From positions 27,908 to 91,907 of the forward strand of contig DKFP01000009.1 in assembly GCA_002452405.1 (NCBI GenBank): a stretch of DNA of 64,000 nt, written 5' to 3'. Below the pieces are notes generated by a model. It searched no databases. It was not told the DNA's origin and saw only the letters and a program-made list of their open reading frames with translations. Each line of letters begins with the position of its first letter. The stretch's first letter is position 1. This DNA comes from Deferribacteraceae bacterium UBA6793. GTDB lineage: Bacteria; Chrysiogenota; Deferribacteres; Deferribacterales; Geovibrionaceae. This document shows, in pieces, positions 56,427 to 64,000 of this stretch. Made by a program: the position numbers and the translations under genes.

Positions 56427-57722
56427 TTATATCTGTTTTTTAAGATAGAACAACCCAAGGACTGCCGATACAGCCGAAGCACCCAGAATGGACAACTTCG
56501 CCACGTTCTGCATCTCCTCAGCAAATGCCATCGTCGAGATGAATATCGACATGGTAAGACCGACACCTGCGAGCATACCGGCACCGATAATCTGCTTCAT
56601 GCTCACACCTTCGGGCAGAGAGACTTTTCCGAACTTCATCAGAAGTGCAACACTTCCCACGATACCCAGCGGCTTGCCTATTATAAGTCCCGCTGCTATA
56701 CCGGCTGATACAGCCGCTCCGTCTGCGCCGACATTGCCGATGTCAAACAGCAGTCCCATATTTGAAAACGCGAACACAGGCATGATGATATAAGCCGTGA
56801 AGCTGTGCAGGCTCTCTTCCAGTCTTGAAAGGGGGCTGGATGCATAAGTCGCCATATGTATCACGCGATTCAGCTCGTGTTCGTTCTCTTTTGTAAGCTC
56901 TCTGTTCTCGTCGTTATCTATCTTTGATACGGAAGCTCTGGTAAGACGACTGAACACATTAAGAGGTATCGCAGGGGCGGATGGAACGAACATAGCTGTA
57001 ATAACCCCCGCGGCGGTGGCATGTATCCCCGCTTTCAGCAGGCAGTACCAGAGCACCGCACCAGCAACCATATAGGGTGTTATGGCGGCAACCTTCATCC
57101 TGTTCAGAACAAACAGAACCGCAATAGTGACAGCGCCCCACATAAGATATGACATGACTATCGATTCGGTGTAGAAAAGCGCTATGACAAGCACAGCCAG
57201 CAGATCGTCAACAACGGCGAGTGACGCCAGAAAGACTTTTAAGCCGGACGGTACGCCGCTTCCCAAGAGCGTCAGAAGCCCTATGGCAAAAGCGATATCT
57301 GTAGCCATGGGAACGCCCCACCCGCTCATCACACCGTTCATATTAAGGAGGGCGTATATCGCCGCCGGAACGACAGCTCCGCCCACAGCTCCCACAGCGG
57401 GCAGAACCGCCTGTGCAGGGGTGGAAAGCTCACCGTGTACAAATTCCCGCTTCACTTCAAGACCGACCAGCAGGAAAAACAGTGCCATCAAACCGTCATT
57501 TATCCATAAAATGAGGGGTTTATACAACGAAAAAGCCCCCATAGTAACACCTAGTTTTTGCTGAAAGAATGAGAAATAACCGTCTGAAAGCGCGGAATTA
57601 GCGAATATCAGCGCCATTATCATGGAACCTATCATCAGCATACTGCTTGATGATTCCAGTTTCAGGAACCTGCCGAACGGATCCAGCGTGTTTGAAATAA
57701 GCCTGTTGATTCTCTTCTGCAT
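56427..57722 (-). CDS. nhaA: Na+/H+ antiporter NhaA
   Basis: This 431-residue antiporter has about twelve helices. It is a canonical NhaA: LWINDGLMALFFLLVGLEVKRE near 70, GWGVPMATDIAFAIGLLTLLG near 135 and the ion-binding twin Asp in SLAVVDDLLAVLVIALFY near 168. GLTMSIFISTMAF is the last helix. It exports Na+ in exchange for H+, and would link the Na+ gradient built by the NQR complex (21676-27365) with the proton gradient. Confidence 0.96.
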   Translation of the reverse strand: MQKRINRLISNTLDPFGRFLKLESSSSMLMIGSMIMALIFANSALSDGYFSFFQQKLGVTMGAFSLYKPLILWINDGLMALFFLLVGLEVKREFVHGELSTPAQAVLPAVGAVGGAVVPAAIYALLNMNGVMSGWGVPMATDIAFAIGLLTLLGSGVPSGLKVFLASLAVVDDLLAVLVIALFYTESIVMSYLMWGAVTIAVLFVLNRMKVAAITPYMVAGAVLWYCLLKAGIHATAAGVITAMFVPSAPAIPLNVFSRLTRASVSKIDNDENRELTKENEHELNRVIHMATYASSPLSRLEESLHSFTAYIIMPVFAFSNMGLLFDIGNVGADGAAVSAGIAAGLIIGKPLGIVGSVALLMKFGKVSLPEGVSMKQIIGAGMLAGVGLTMSIFISTMAFAEEMQNVAKLSILGASAVSAVLGLFYLKKQI

Positions 57723-57815
57723 TTATCACCTTTTAATTATTTTATAATAATGATTTCTTGATTAATGGAGAGTTCATATTATTATAGCATTATTGAAACA
57801 AAACAGGAGCACAGT

Positions 57816-58913
57816 ATGCAGTTAGAAAAGAAAATGGCTGACCTTATATGCGAATATTCCCTCAATCTGAAAGAGGATGACATATTTCTTATCCGCGCGG
57901 AAACGGTATCAGAACCTCTGGTCAAAGCGCTTATGATCAAGGCTTTACAGATGGGTGCACACCCTGTTCTGCGTATGGCAATCGCCGAGCAGCAGGCGGC
58001 TTTTTACAGCCATGCAAACAACAAGCAGCTTGAGTTCATAGCGCCAAGCATCATGGCAGACGCGCATAACATCACAGCGCAAGTTTACATAGACAGCACA
58101 AGCAACACAAAACAGCTCACCCGTGCCGATAAATCCAAAATATCACTTGCCAGCAAAACCATGCGTCAGGTGCGCGACGTACTTATGGATCGCGAACAAA
58201 AGGGTGAGTTCCGCTGGTCACTCTGCCCCTACCCTTCACAGGCGATGGCGCAGGATGCGGAAATGTCGCTGGATGAGTACACGGAGTTTGTCTACAACGC
58301 ATGTAAGCTGAACGAAGCAGATCCCGTTGCCGCATGGCGCAAGGTTGACGAGTTCCAGAAAAAGGTGGTTGATATTCTCACAGGAACAAAGGAACTGCGC
58401 ATAGTCGGCGAAAAGACAGACCTTACATATAACGTTGAAGGGCGCAAATGGATAAACTGTAACGGGCACCACAACATGCCCGACGGCGAAGTGTTCACAA
58501 GCCCCGTTGAAGACGGCGTTAACGGTCAGATTTATTTTGACCTGCCCACATCATACATGGGTGTGGAAGCGGGCGGTATCCTGCTTAAAATCGAGAAGGG
58601 ACGTATTGTTGAGGCATCCGCCGAAAAGGGCAACGACTTCCTGCAAAGCGTTCTGGAGACTGACGAAGGTTCAAGATTCATCGGCGAATGTGCGTTCGGT
58701 CTCAACGACAATATAGACAAACCCACAAAGAACATCCTGTTCGACGAAAAAATAGGACGCACCATACACATGGCTGTGGGGGCGAGCTATCCTGAAGCAG
58801 GCGGAAAGAATAAATCAGGCATACACTGGGACATGATAAAGTCCATGCAGGACGGAAAGGCATATGCCGACGGCAAACTGATTTACAGCGAAGGAAAGTT
58901 TCTAGGTTTATAA
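57816..58913 (+). CDS. M29-family aminopeptidase (AmpS/thermophilic type)
   Basis: The protein has 365 residues from ATG 57816 (CAGGAGC upstream; a longer reading adds 17 residues with no ribosome site). KMADLICEYSLNLKEDDIFL at the start, then the metal-binding C-terminal half: INCNGHHNMPDGEVFTSPVE near 215, DLPTSYMGVEAGGI near 247, ECAFGLNDNIDKPTKNILFD near 295, and HMAVGASYPEAGGKNKSGIHWDMI near 325. These carry the Glu, His and Asp ligands for two Co/Zn ions. It trims N-terminal residues from peptides in the cytosol. Confidence 0.92.
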   Translation: MQLEKKMADLICEYSLNLKEDDIFLIRAETVSEPLVKALMIKALQMGAHPVLRMAIAEQQAAFYSHANNKQLEFIAPSIMADAHNITAQVYIDSTSNTKQLTRADKSKISLASKTMRQVRDVLMDREQKGEFRWSLCPYPSQAMAQDAEMSLDEYTEFVYNACKLNEADPVAAWRKVDEFQKKVVDILTGTKELRIVGEKTDLTYNVEGRKWINCNGHHNMPDGEVFTSPVEDGVNGQIYFDLPTSYMGVEAGGILLKIEKGRIVEASAEKGNDFLQSVLETDEGSRFIGECAFGLNDNIDKPTKNILFDEKIGRTIHMAVGASYPEAGGKNKSGIHWDMIKSMQDGKAYADGKLIYSEGKFLGL

Positions 58914-58915
58914 GA

Positions 58916-58987
58916 GAGACTGCCGCGTCGCGCTGCTCCTCGCAGTGACATCCCTGCGTCTTTGCGAGGAATGAAATGACGAAGCAA
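58916..58987. repeat. Dispersed repeat family A, full copy
   Basis: AGAGACTGCCGCGTCGCGCTGC..CTCGCAGTGACA and then TCTTTGCGAGGAATGAAATGACGAAGCAAACT, an imperfect inverted pair. It is the first of four repeats that fill the 318-bp gap between the aminopeptidase and upp. Confidence 0.75.
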
Positions 58988-59010
58988 ACTAAAACGTCAG
59001 CTTTAGAAAT

Positions 59011-59042
59011 CAGACTGCCGCGGGTTACGCCCTCGCAGAGAC
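59011..59042. repeat. Dispersed repeat family A, half copy
   Basis: CAGACTGCCGCGGGTTACGCCC..TCGCAGAGACG. This matches the left half of the element at 3633, including the GGGTTACGCC variant. Confidence 0.65.
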
Positions 59043-59050
59043 GAAATTAA

Positions 59051-59085
59051 GAAAATCCCCCTTAATCCCCCTTTGTCAAAGGGGG
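59051..59085. repeat. Short palindromic repeat
   Basis: AAAATCCCCCTTAATCCCCC then TTTGTCAAAGGGGGAGA. The CCCCCTTTG/CAAAGGGGG arms pair perfectly. Similar sequences are familiar as dispersed repeats in many bacterial genomes. Only one copy occurs in this window. Confidence 0.55.
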
Positions 59086-59105
59086 AGACAAGACAGGAAA
59101 AAGAC

Positions 59106-59227
59106 TTGGCGGCTAGATGCGAGCAGAACAAGAAAGACCTTTTGAGCGGGCTGCGAGCATACTAAAGGTGTATGTGAGCAGTTCCGAAAAGGGTCTGACG
59201 CCGTAATGCGACGCATATAACCGCCAA
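59106..59227. repeat. MITE-like repeat family B, copy 2 (122 bp)
   Basis: TTGGCGGCTAGATGC at the left and GCATATAACCGCCAA at the right form terminal inverted repeats. The internal blocks (GAGCAGAACAAGA, GAGCGGGCTG, GAGCATAC, TGTATGTGAGCAGTTCCGA) match copy 1 at 37244 in order and spacing. Confidence 0.75.
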
Positions 59228-59232
59228 TAAAG

Positions 59233-59871
59233 TTATTTTGTTCCGAATAAACGGTCGCCGGCGTCCCCTAGTCCGGGAACGATGTATCCATTCTCATTGA
59301 GCCTCTCGTCAAGCCCTGCGGCAAACACCTTAACATCGGGGTGCGCCTCGCAGAATGTCTTAACACCTTCCGGTGCGGCTATCAGGCACATAAATTTGAT
59401 ATTCTTAACACCGGCCTTTTTAAGCTCGTTCACGGCCTCAACAGCAGAACCGCCTGTGGCAAGCATCGGGTCGATAAGGATGAAATCCCTGTCTTCGCTC
59501 TGGGGCGGTATCTTAAAGTAGTATGAAACAGGTTGAAGAGTTTCGTGATCCCTGTAAAGACCGATATGCCCCACCCGTGCGGACGGGATGAGCTTCAAAA
59601 TGCCGTCCACCATACCAAGCCCTGCACGCAGGATAGGCACTAGAACAACTTTTTTACCTGAAACTATTTTCGTTTTGGTTTTGCAGATGGGGGTTTCAAT
59701 CTCCACCTCTTCCAGCGGAAAATCTTTTGTAATTTCATACGCCATAAGCATGGCAACCTCGTCCACAAGCTCTTTGAAACCCTTTTTCGGGGTGGTCAGG
59801 TCGCGGATGAAGGTGAGTTTATGCTCAATGAGCGGGTGGCTGATAACTTGAAAATTCGGGTAGTTCATCAT
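59233..59871 (-). CDS. upp: Uracil phosphoribosyltransferase
   Basis: This 212-residue enzyme makes UMP from uracil and PRPP in pyrimidine salvage. VISHPLIEHKLTFIRDLTT at the start, VPILRAGLGMVDGIL near 80, the PRPP motif DFILIDPMLATGGSAVEAV near 130 and GDAGDRLFGTK at the end are all family signatures. ATG 59871 or 59868 may be the start; both are in the uraA stop region (ATGATGA). It is cotranscribed with the uracil permease. Confidence 0.97.
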   Translation of the reverse strand: MMNYPNFQVISHPLIEHKLTFIRDLTTPKKGFKELVDEVAMLMAYEITKDFPLEEVEIETPICKTKTKIVSGKKVVLVPILRAGLGMVDGILKLIPSARVGHIGLYRDHETLQPVSYYFKIPPQSEDRDFILIDPMLATGGSAVEAVNELKKAGVKNIKFMCLIAAPEGVKTFCEAHPDVKVFAAGLDERLNENGYIVPGLGDAGDRLFGTK

Positions 59872-61097
59872 TTATCCTTAGGAAGTATTAAGTTCAGGAT
59901 AACGCCGACAACGCCAGCAAGACCGATTCCGCCCAGTGTAACCTTGCCCATCGTAACGCTCAGGTTGCCGATTCCGACAACAAGGATAACGGAGGCGATG
60001 ATCAGGTTGCGCGCTTTGGACATATCCACGCGTTCACGCACTACGGTACCGATACCTATTGCGGCTATCATACCGAAAAGCAGTATCATGATACCGCCCA
60101 TAACCGGAACGGGGATAGTTTTAAGCACAGCGCCCAGCTTGCCCACAAATGCAAGGACAATGGCTGTGCAGGCGGCGATGGTCATATAAACGACTCTATA
60201 TGATTTTGTAAGAGCCACGGCTCCTGTAACTTCGGAATAGGTTGTATTCGGGGGTCCGCCGAGAAGACTTGCAAAAGTGGTGGCAAGACCGTCACCGAGC
60301 AGAGTTCTGTGGAGACCTGGATTTTTCAGATAGTTTTTGCCCGCGACGTTTGAAATGGCGAGTACGTCACCGACGTGTTCGATAGCAGGCGCTATCGCAA
60401 CGGGAACAATATAAAGAATAGCGGCTATATCAAAAACAGGCATTGCAAATGAACCGTTCGCAAGAGCCACAGACCATGGATTGGCAAGCCACGCCGCGTC
60501 CGCGATGGGCTGGAAGCTGACAACACCCATTATAAGCGAAACGATATATCCGACGACGATACCCATGAGAACAGGTATCAGACTGAGCAGCTTTTTACCG
60601 TATGTAACTGTGAGAATTGACGTAAGCAGTGATATCATAGCGATAAGCATCGCTTTGCCGTCATAGTTGCCGGAACCGTCGAAGCTCTTTGCCATGTTAA
60701 CGGCAACAGGAGCAAGGTTCAGACCTATAACCATGATAACGGGACCAGTAACAATCGCGGGGAGATATTTTTCGATAGCTTCCACGCCTCCGACCTTAAC
60801 CATTGCGCTGAAAATCAGATATGCAAGTCCGGCACAGGCGAGACCGCCCAGCGTTGCGCCGACACCGAACTGCTTGATACCGAACTGGATCGGAGCTATG
60901 AATGCAAATGAACTTGCGAGAAAAACGGGAACCATCCGTTTTGTTATGACCTGAAACAAAAGCGTGCCCGCACCCGCTGTAAACAGAGCAATCGAAGGAT
61001 CAAGCCCCGTAAGCAGGGGAACAAGAACCAGCGCTCCGAAAGCTACGAACAGCATCTGCACACCGATAAGACCGGTTTTCAGTTTGCTTTCTTCCAT
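59868..61097 (-). CDS. uraA: Uracil/xanthine permease (NCS2 family)
   Basis: This 409-residue carrier has about fourteen helices. The NCS2 hallmarks are VFLASSFAFIAPIQFGIKQF near 55, VIVGYIVSLIMGVVSF near 178, AIAPAIEHVGDVLAISN near 232 (the binding-site Glu) and GGPPNTTYSEVTGAVALT near 280. The pairing with upp points to uracil. It is upstream of upp with a 4-bp overlap. Confidence 0.95.
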   Translation of the reverse strand: MEESKLKTGLIGVQMLFVAFGALVLVPLLTGLDPSIALFTAGAGTLLFQVITKRMVPVFLASSFAFIAPIQFGIKQFGVGATLGGLACAGLAYLIFSAMVKVGGVEAIEKYLPAIVTGPVIMVIGLNLAPVAVNMAKSFDGSGNYDGKAMLIAMISLLTSILTVTYGKKLLSLIPVLMGIVVGYIVSLIMGVVSFQPIADAAWLANPWSVALANGSFAMPVFDIAAILYIVPVAIAPAIEHVGDVLAISNVAGKNYLKNPGLHRTLLGDGLATTFASLLGGPPNTTYSEVTGAVALTKSYRVVYMTIAACTAIVLAFVGKLGAVLKTIPVPVMGGIMILLFGMIAAIGIGTVVRERVDMSKARNLIIASVILVVGIGNLSVTMGKVTLGGIGLAGVVGVILNLILPKDK

Positions 61098-61287
61098 TTA
61101 AAAAACCCTCCGGAAATATTAATTCAAACAATCCAGTTTAAAGGTTTTTCAGATAGATGTAAAGTCAAATCAGCTTCAGTTAACTTGCAGATAAATATAG
61201 TCTTTTAGCGACCAAACTAATGCGTTGCGAATATGAGCGGTTAATGCTATCATGCTTCTTTTAAAACAAATCAACGGACATTATATA
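61098..61287. other. Intergenic region between uraA and the threonine aldolase
   Basis: This is 190 bp of AT-rich divergent promoter sequence. I saw no PyrR-type anti-terminator or riboswitch before uraA, and no clear terminator. An ATG at 61252 in frame with the aldolase is an alternative start. Confidence 0.4.
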
Positions 61288-62289
61288 ATGGATATTTTAT
61301 TTCTCAGCGACAACACAGCTCCTGCCGACACAAGAATTATGCAGGCTGTGGCAGACGCAGGCATTGGATATGCAAAATCATACGGCAGCGACAGATGGAC
61401 CGAGGAAGCAGGACAGCTTTTCAGGCATGAGTTCGGTGAAAACGCGCTCTATTTTCCCGTTCTGACAGGAACAGGCGCAAACGTCATCTCGCTGGCGAGC
61501 GTTCTTTCGCCTTATCAGTCTGTTGTATGTGCGGAAACAGCGCACATCGCCTGCGACGAATGCGGAGCGGTGGAACGGTTCACAGCAAGCAAGCTGGTGC
61601 CCATAAAAACGCCGGACGGCAAACTGACACCGGAAATGGTGGAACCCTGTCTGGCACACATCGGGTTCGAACATCAGAGCCAGCCTAAGGTCATTTCCAT
61701 CAGCCAGACCACGGAAACAGGCGCAGCATACTCACCGGAAGAACTAAAAGAACTCTCAGATTTCACAAAACAGAATAATCTCATACTACACATAGACGGT
61801 TCCAGAATAGCCAATGCGGCGGCAGGTATGTCCATAAGTCTTAAACAGGCGTGTCAGGGAGCTGATATTCTCAGTTTCGGCGGCACAAAAAATGGGCTAA
61901 TGATGGGCGAAGCGGTGATTTTCCTGAATCCTGAACTCACCGAAAGTGCAAAGTACATCCGCAAACAGTACGGACAGCTCTTCTCAAAAATGCGATACGT
62001 CTCCGCACAGTTCATCCCGTATCTCCGCGAAAGCATCTGGCTGGACAACGCCCACCGCGCAAACGCTGTTGCCCGCAGGCTGGCGGAAGGCTTCACGGAA
62101 AAAGGCATCTCAATCAAATACCCTGTGGACGGAAACGCAGTTTTCGCCCATTTATCTGATCAGCAGATTGAAAGACTGTCTGAAAAATATCTTTTTTACG
62201 TATGGGACAAAACGGAAAACCTATGCAGATTTGTCTGCCCTTACACAGCGGACGAATCGGAAGCAGACGGACTTCTGTCGCTTTTATGA
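61288..62289 (+). CDS. Low-specificity L-threonine aldolase (PLP fold type I)
   Basis: The protein has 333 residues from ATG 61288. SDNTAPADTRIMQAVADA at the start, FPVLTGTGANVISLASVL near 62, AHIACDECGAVERFT near 86, HIDGSRIANAAAGM near 170 and the PLP lysine in ILSFGGTKNGLMMGEA (about Lys 199) match the aromatic amino acid lyase/threonine aldolase family. It splits threonine into glycine and acetaldehyde. The ribosome site is weak. Confidence 0.9.
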   Translation: MDILFLSDNTAPADTRIMQAVADAGIGYAKSYGSDRWTEEAGQLFRHEFGENALYFPVLTGTGANVISLASVLSPYQSVVCAETAHIACDECGAVERFTASKLVPIKTPDGKLTPEMVEPCLAHIGFEHQSQPKVISISQTTETGAAYSPEELKELSDFTKQNNLILHIDGSRIANAAAGMSISLKQACQGADILSFGGTKNGLMMGEAVIFLNPELTESAKYIRKQYGQLFSKMRYVSAQFIPYLRESIWLDNAHRANAVARRLAEGFTEKGISIKYPVDGNAVFAHLSDQQIERLSEKYLFYVWDKTENLCRFVCPYTADESEADGLLSLL

Positions 62290-62379
62290 AAAGCAAAGCC
62301 CCGGTTTAAACATTTTCACTTTATTTTTTAGCGGTTTTTTCTGTATAATCGAAGTTTAGAGTAACAAAAGGAGGCAGAA

Positions 62380-62538
62380 ATGGCGGAAAAAGAGAAGGTT
62401 ACCACAGTGGAAGTTAAATGTCCGCTCTGCGACCATACCCAGATCGTCTACATTCCTAAAGAGGAAATCCCCCTCTGCCCCATACACAAAAAGAAGATGA
62501 TAATTAAAGAATTGCTTGAAGAAGGTAAATCTTGCTAA
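62380..62538 (+). CDS. Small zinc-ribbon-like protein
   Basis: A 52-residue protein starts at ATG 62380 behind AAAGGAGGC. VEVKCPLCDHTQIVYIPKEE, then IPLCPIHKKKMIIKELLEEG: CX2C and, 15 residues on, CX2H, a treble-clef or zinc-ribbon pattern. A -10-like TATAAT lies at 62344-62349. It precedes the amino-acid binding protein by 10 bp and is probably cotranscribed. Function unknown. Confidence 0.75.
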   Translation: MAEKEKVTTVEVKCPLCDHTQIVYIPKEEIPLCPIHKKKMIIKELLEEGKSC

Positions 62539-62548
62539 GGAGGCATAT

Positions 62549-63421
62549 ATGAAGAAATTCATCGTATCAATGTTTTACGCTGCCGTGCTTATGCTGGCTC
62601 TGCTGCTTGCCGGTTGCGGTTCCGAAAAGAAAGAAGCTGCTGCAACTGCGGCTCCCGCTGCCGAAGGCGGCGCAGCCAACGGTATCTGGGAGCAGTCCAC
62701 TCTCAACAAAATCCTGAAGAACAAAGTTCTCAGAGTCGGTCTTGAAGCCGGCTACATGCCCTTCGAACTGAAAAGCAAAAGCGGCGACATCGTCGGTTTC
62801 GACGTTGAAATCGCAAAAATGATGGCTGAAGACATGGGCGTTAAGCTCGAACTGGTGAACACCGCATGGGACGGCATCATCCCCGCGCTGCTTACAGACA
62901 AATTCGACATCATTATGTCCGGTATGACAATCACTCCCCAGAGAAACCTTCAGGTTAACTTCTGCGACCCCTACATCGTAGTCGGTCAGACAATCTTCAT
63001 CAGAAAAGACCTTGAAGGCAAAGTTAAGTCTTACAAAGACCTTGACGACCCCAAATACAACATTGCGACAAAACTCGGCGTAACAGCTGACTACGCTTCC
63101 AAAAAGTATATGGGCAAAGCAAACATCAAACTTTACGAAACAGAGCAGGAAGGCGCTATGGAAGTTCTTAACGGTAAAGCGGACGCTTTCGTTTATGACC
63201 TGCCCTATAACGCTATTTTCTACGCTCAGAACAAAGAAAAACTCACTTTCCTTGACCAGCCTTTTACATATGAACCTCTGGCATGGGCTGTTCGCAAAGG
63301 AGACCCTGACTTCGTTAACTTCCTGAACAACTACCTTGCTCAGATCAAAGGCGACGGCAGATATCAGGCTGCTTATGACAAGTGGTTCGGCACCACTGAC
63401 TGGCTGGCTGATATCCAGTAA
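62549..63421 (+). CDS. Amino-acid ABC transporter substrate-binding lipoprotein
   Basis: The protein has 290 residues from ATG 62549 (AGGAGG upstream). The lipoprotein signal ends ALLLAGC (Cys23), followed by an Ala-rich linker. The SBP family 3 body has NKVLRVGLEAGYMPFELKSK, FDVEIAKMMAEDMGVKLELV, FDIIMSGMTITPQR and DAFVYDLPYN. These polar-amino-acid binding proteins (GlnH/FliY kind) work with the permease encoded next. Confidence 0.95.
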   Translation: MKKFIVSMFYAAVLMLALLLAGCGSEKKEAAATAAPAAEGGAANGIWEQSTLNKILKNKVLRVGLEAGYMPFELKSKSGDIVGFDVEIAKMMAEDMGVKLELVNTAWDGIIPALLTDKFDIIMSGMTITPQRNLQVNFCDPYIVVGQTIFIRKDLEGKVKSYKDLDDPKYNIATKLGVTADYASKKYMGKANIKLYETEQEGAMEVLNGKADAFVYDLPYNAIFYAQNKEKLTFLDQPFTYEPLAWAVRKGDPDFVNFLNNYLAQIKGDGRYQAAYDKWFGTTDWLADIQ

Positions 63422-63444
63422 TTAAAATTCAGGAGTGCTTTCAA

Positions 63445-64000
63445 GTGACAGCGAAAACTAAAAACCTAATCTGGAACGGACTGCTTGTTGTGTTCCTATT
63501 CCTTCTGGGATTCGGAATATACGGCGCATCCGTTAAAATCGATTATATCTGGCGATGGGAGAGACTTCCCAAGTATATCTTCTATACCGATACTCAAACC
63601 ACCGCCGCACCTGTTGACGGAACTGTGACGATAGAAGGCTCAAAGCTCAACATCGTTCCCTCCGGAAGAGGAGATGCAGTCAGCTTTGACGGTCTTGACG
63701 GTGTAAAGGTCAAAAACGGCGATACTGTCACGAAAGGAAGCACCATTGCTGAAACAAGTACAACAAAAGCAGGCCCGCTTGTGGTGGGCCTGTTTACCAC
63801 ACTTTATATTTCGTTCTTTTCCATAATTTTTGCGATACTTCTGGGTATCGTAACGGGACTTGCCAGAGTTTCCGGCAACCCGTTCTTTAAAAAACTTGCA
63901 GTTTTATATATCGAGCTTATCAGAGGAACCCCGCTTCTGGTGCAGATATTCATTTTCTATTTCTTTATCGGTACGATACTGAACCTTGACAGGGTTACGG
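63445..64000 (+). CDS. Amino-acid ABC transporter permease, 3' end cut by the window
   Basis: The start is a GTG at 63445 with AGGAGTG upstream. About 185 residues are visible. Transmembrane segment 1 (about 8-28), then an extra domain of about 75 residues with a barrel-sandwich look (APVDGTVTIEGSKLNIVPSG, VKVKNGDTVTKGSTIAETST), then the usual permease core: GLFTTLYISFFSIIFAILLG and ELIRGTPLLVQIFIFYFF, the HisM/GlnP motif. The inserted domain is unusual for this family. Confidence 0.9.
   Translation, partial: MTAKTKNLIWNGLLVVFLFLLGFGIYGASVKIDYIWRWERLPKYIFYTDTQTTAAPVDGTVTIEGSKLNIVPSGRGDAVSFDGLDGVKVKNGDTVTKGSTIAETSTTKAGPLVVGLFTTLYISFFSIIFAILLGIVTGLARVSGNPFFKKLAVLYIELIRGTPLLVQIFIFYFFIGTILNLDRVT

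Noticed and set aside
1..64000. CRISPR arrays, rRNA genes, prophage structural genes
   Set aside because: No regularly spaced repeats, no rRNA signature and no phage modules were seen.

Overview
The window reads as one contiguous piece of chromosome from a motile, Gram-negative, respiring, probably anaerobic or microaerophilic bacterium. The grounds are a complete Na+-translocating NADH:quinone reductase operon, rubrerythrin and a desulforedoxin-like protein, an activase/2-hydroxyacyl-CoA dehydratase-type pair, two chemoreceptors, four sensor proteins with Cache and/or PAS domains, and lipoproteins. Gene content, base composition (mid-40s % GC by eye) and the style of the dispersed repeats would fit the Deferribacterota (Geovibrio, Denitrovibrio or Seleniivibrio-like). 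That placement is an inference; no ribosomal marker is present.

Layout. 65-7117 is mainly minus-strand metabolism: a radical SAM protein, metF, an iron alcohol dehydrogenase, ilvE, a BaiN-type flavoprotein, a methyltransferase and a tautomerase, with a lytic transglycosylase on plus. 7212-10841 is a signalling locus: a Cache histidine kinase, an NtrC-type regulator, a palindrome, a well-matched sigma-54 promoter and a small secreted protein. 10980-21429 holds redox-stress genes (desulforedoxin-like, rubrerythrin), a chemoreceptor with a zinc-binding tail, two PAS kinases, a degenerate-GGDEF/EAL protein and a flagellar-type DUF protein. 21522-27365 is nqrABCDEF plus an NqrM-like protein. 28502-31680 is a compact four-gene operon (cytosolic substrate-binding-fold protein, UreG/HypB-like GTPase, stand-alone ABC ATPase, YgbA_NO protein) behind an FNR/DNR-type box placed as for an activator. 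It is my best candidate for an undescribed system. 31752-37120 holds an SGNH acyltransferase, marR, arsR, a DUF486 protein and htpG. 37534-41472 holds an NFACT protein and a four-gene HgdB/activase operon. 41480-46231 holds a toxin-antitoxin pair, an MFS carrier, a tautomerase, a chemoreceptor and an XRE regulator.

46246-50276 is an accessory segment between two identical tRNA-Gly(GCC) copies (80-bp direct repeat). It carries a lipoprotein, an RTX-type calcium-repeat protein, a HepT/MntA toxin-antitoxin pair, an AT-rich predicted PD-(D/E)XK nuclease and tRNA-Cys. 50363-54610 holds an MnmC-like methyltransferase and a radical SAM/outer-membrane protein/nadB operon. 54824-61097 holds enolase (with a second, synonymously diverged copy of its last 16 codons downstream), nhaA, an M29 aminopeptidase and a upp-uraA pair. 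61288-64000 holds threonine aldolase, a small zinc-ribbon protein and an amino-acid ABC transporter that runs off the end.

Three repeat families sit in intergenic gaps: family A (GACTGCCGCG..CTCGCAGAGAC, seven copies or half copies), family B (about 121 bp with TTGGCGG ends, two copies) and a short palindrome (one copy). No CRISPR array, rRNA, transposase or integrase was seen.
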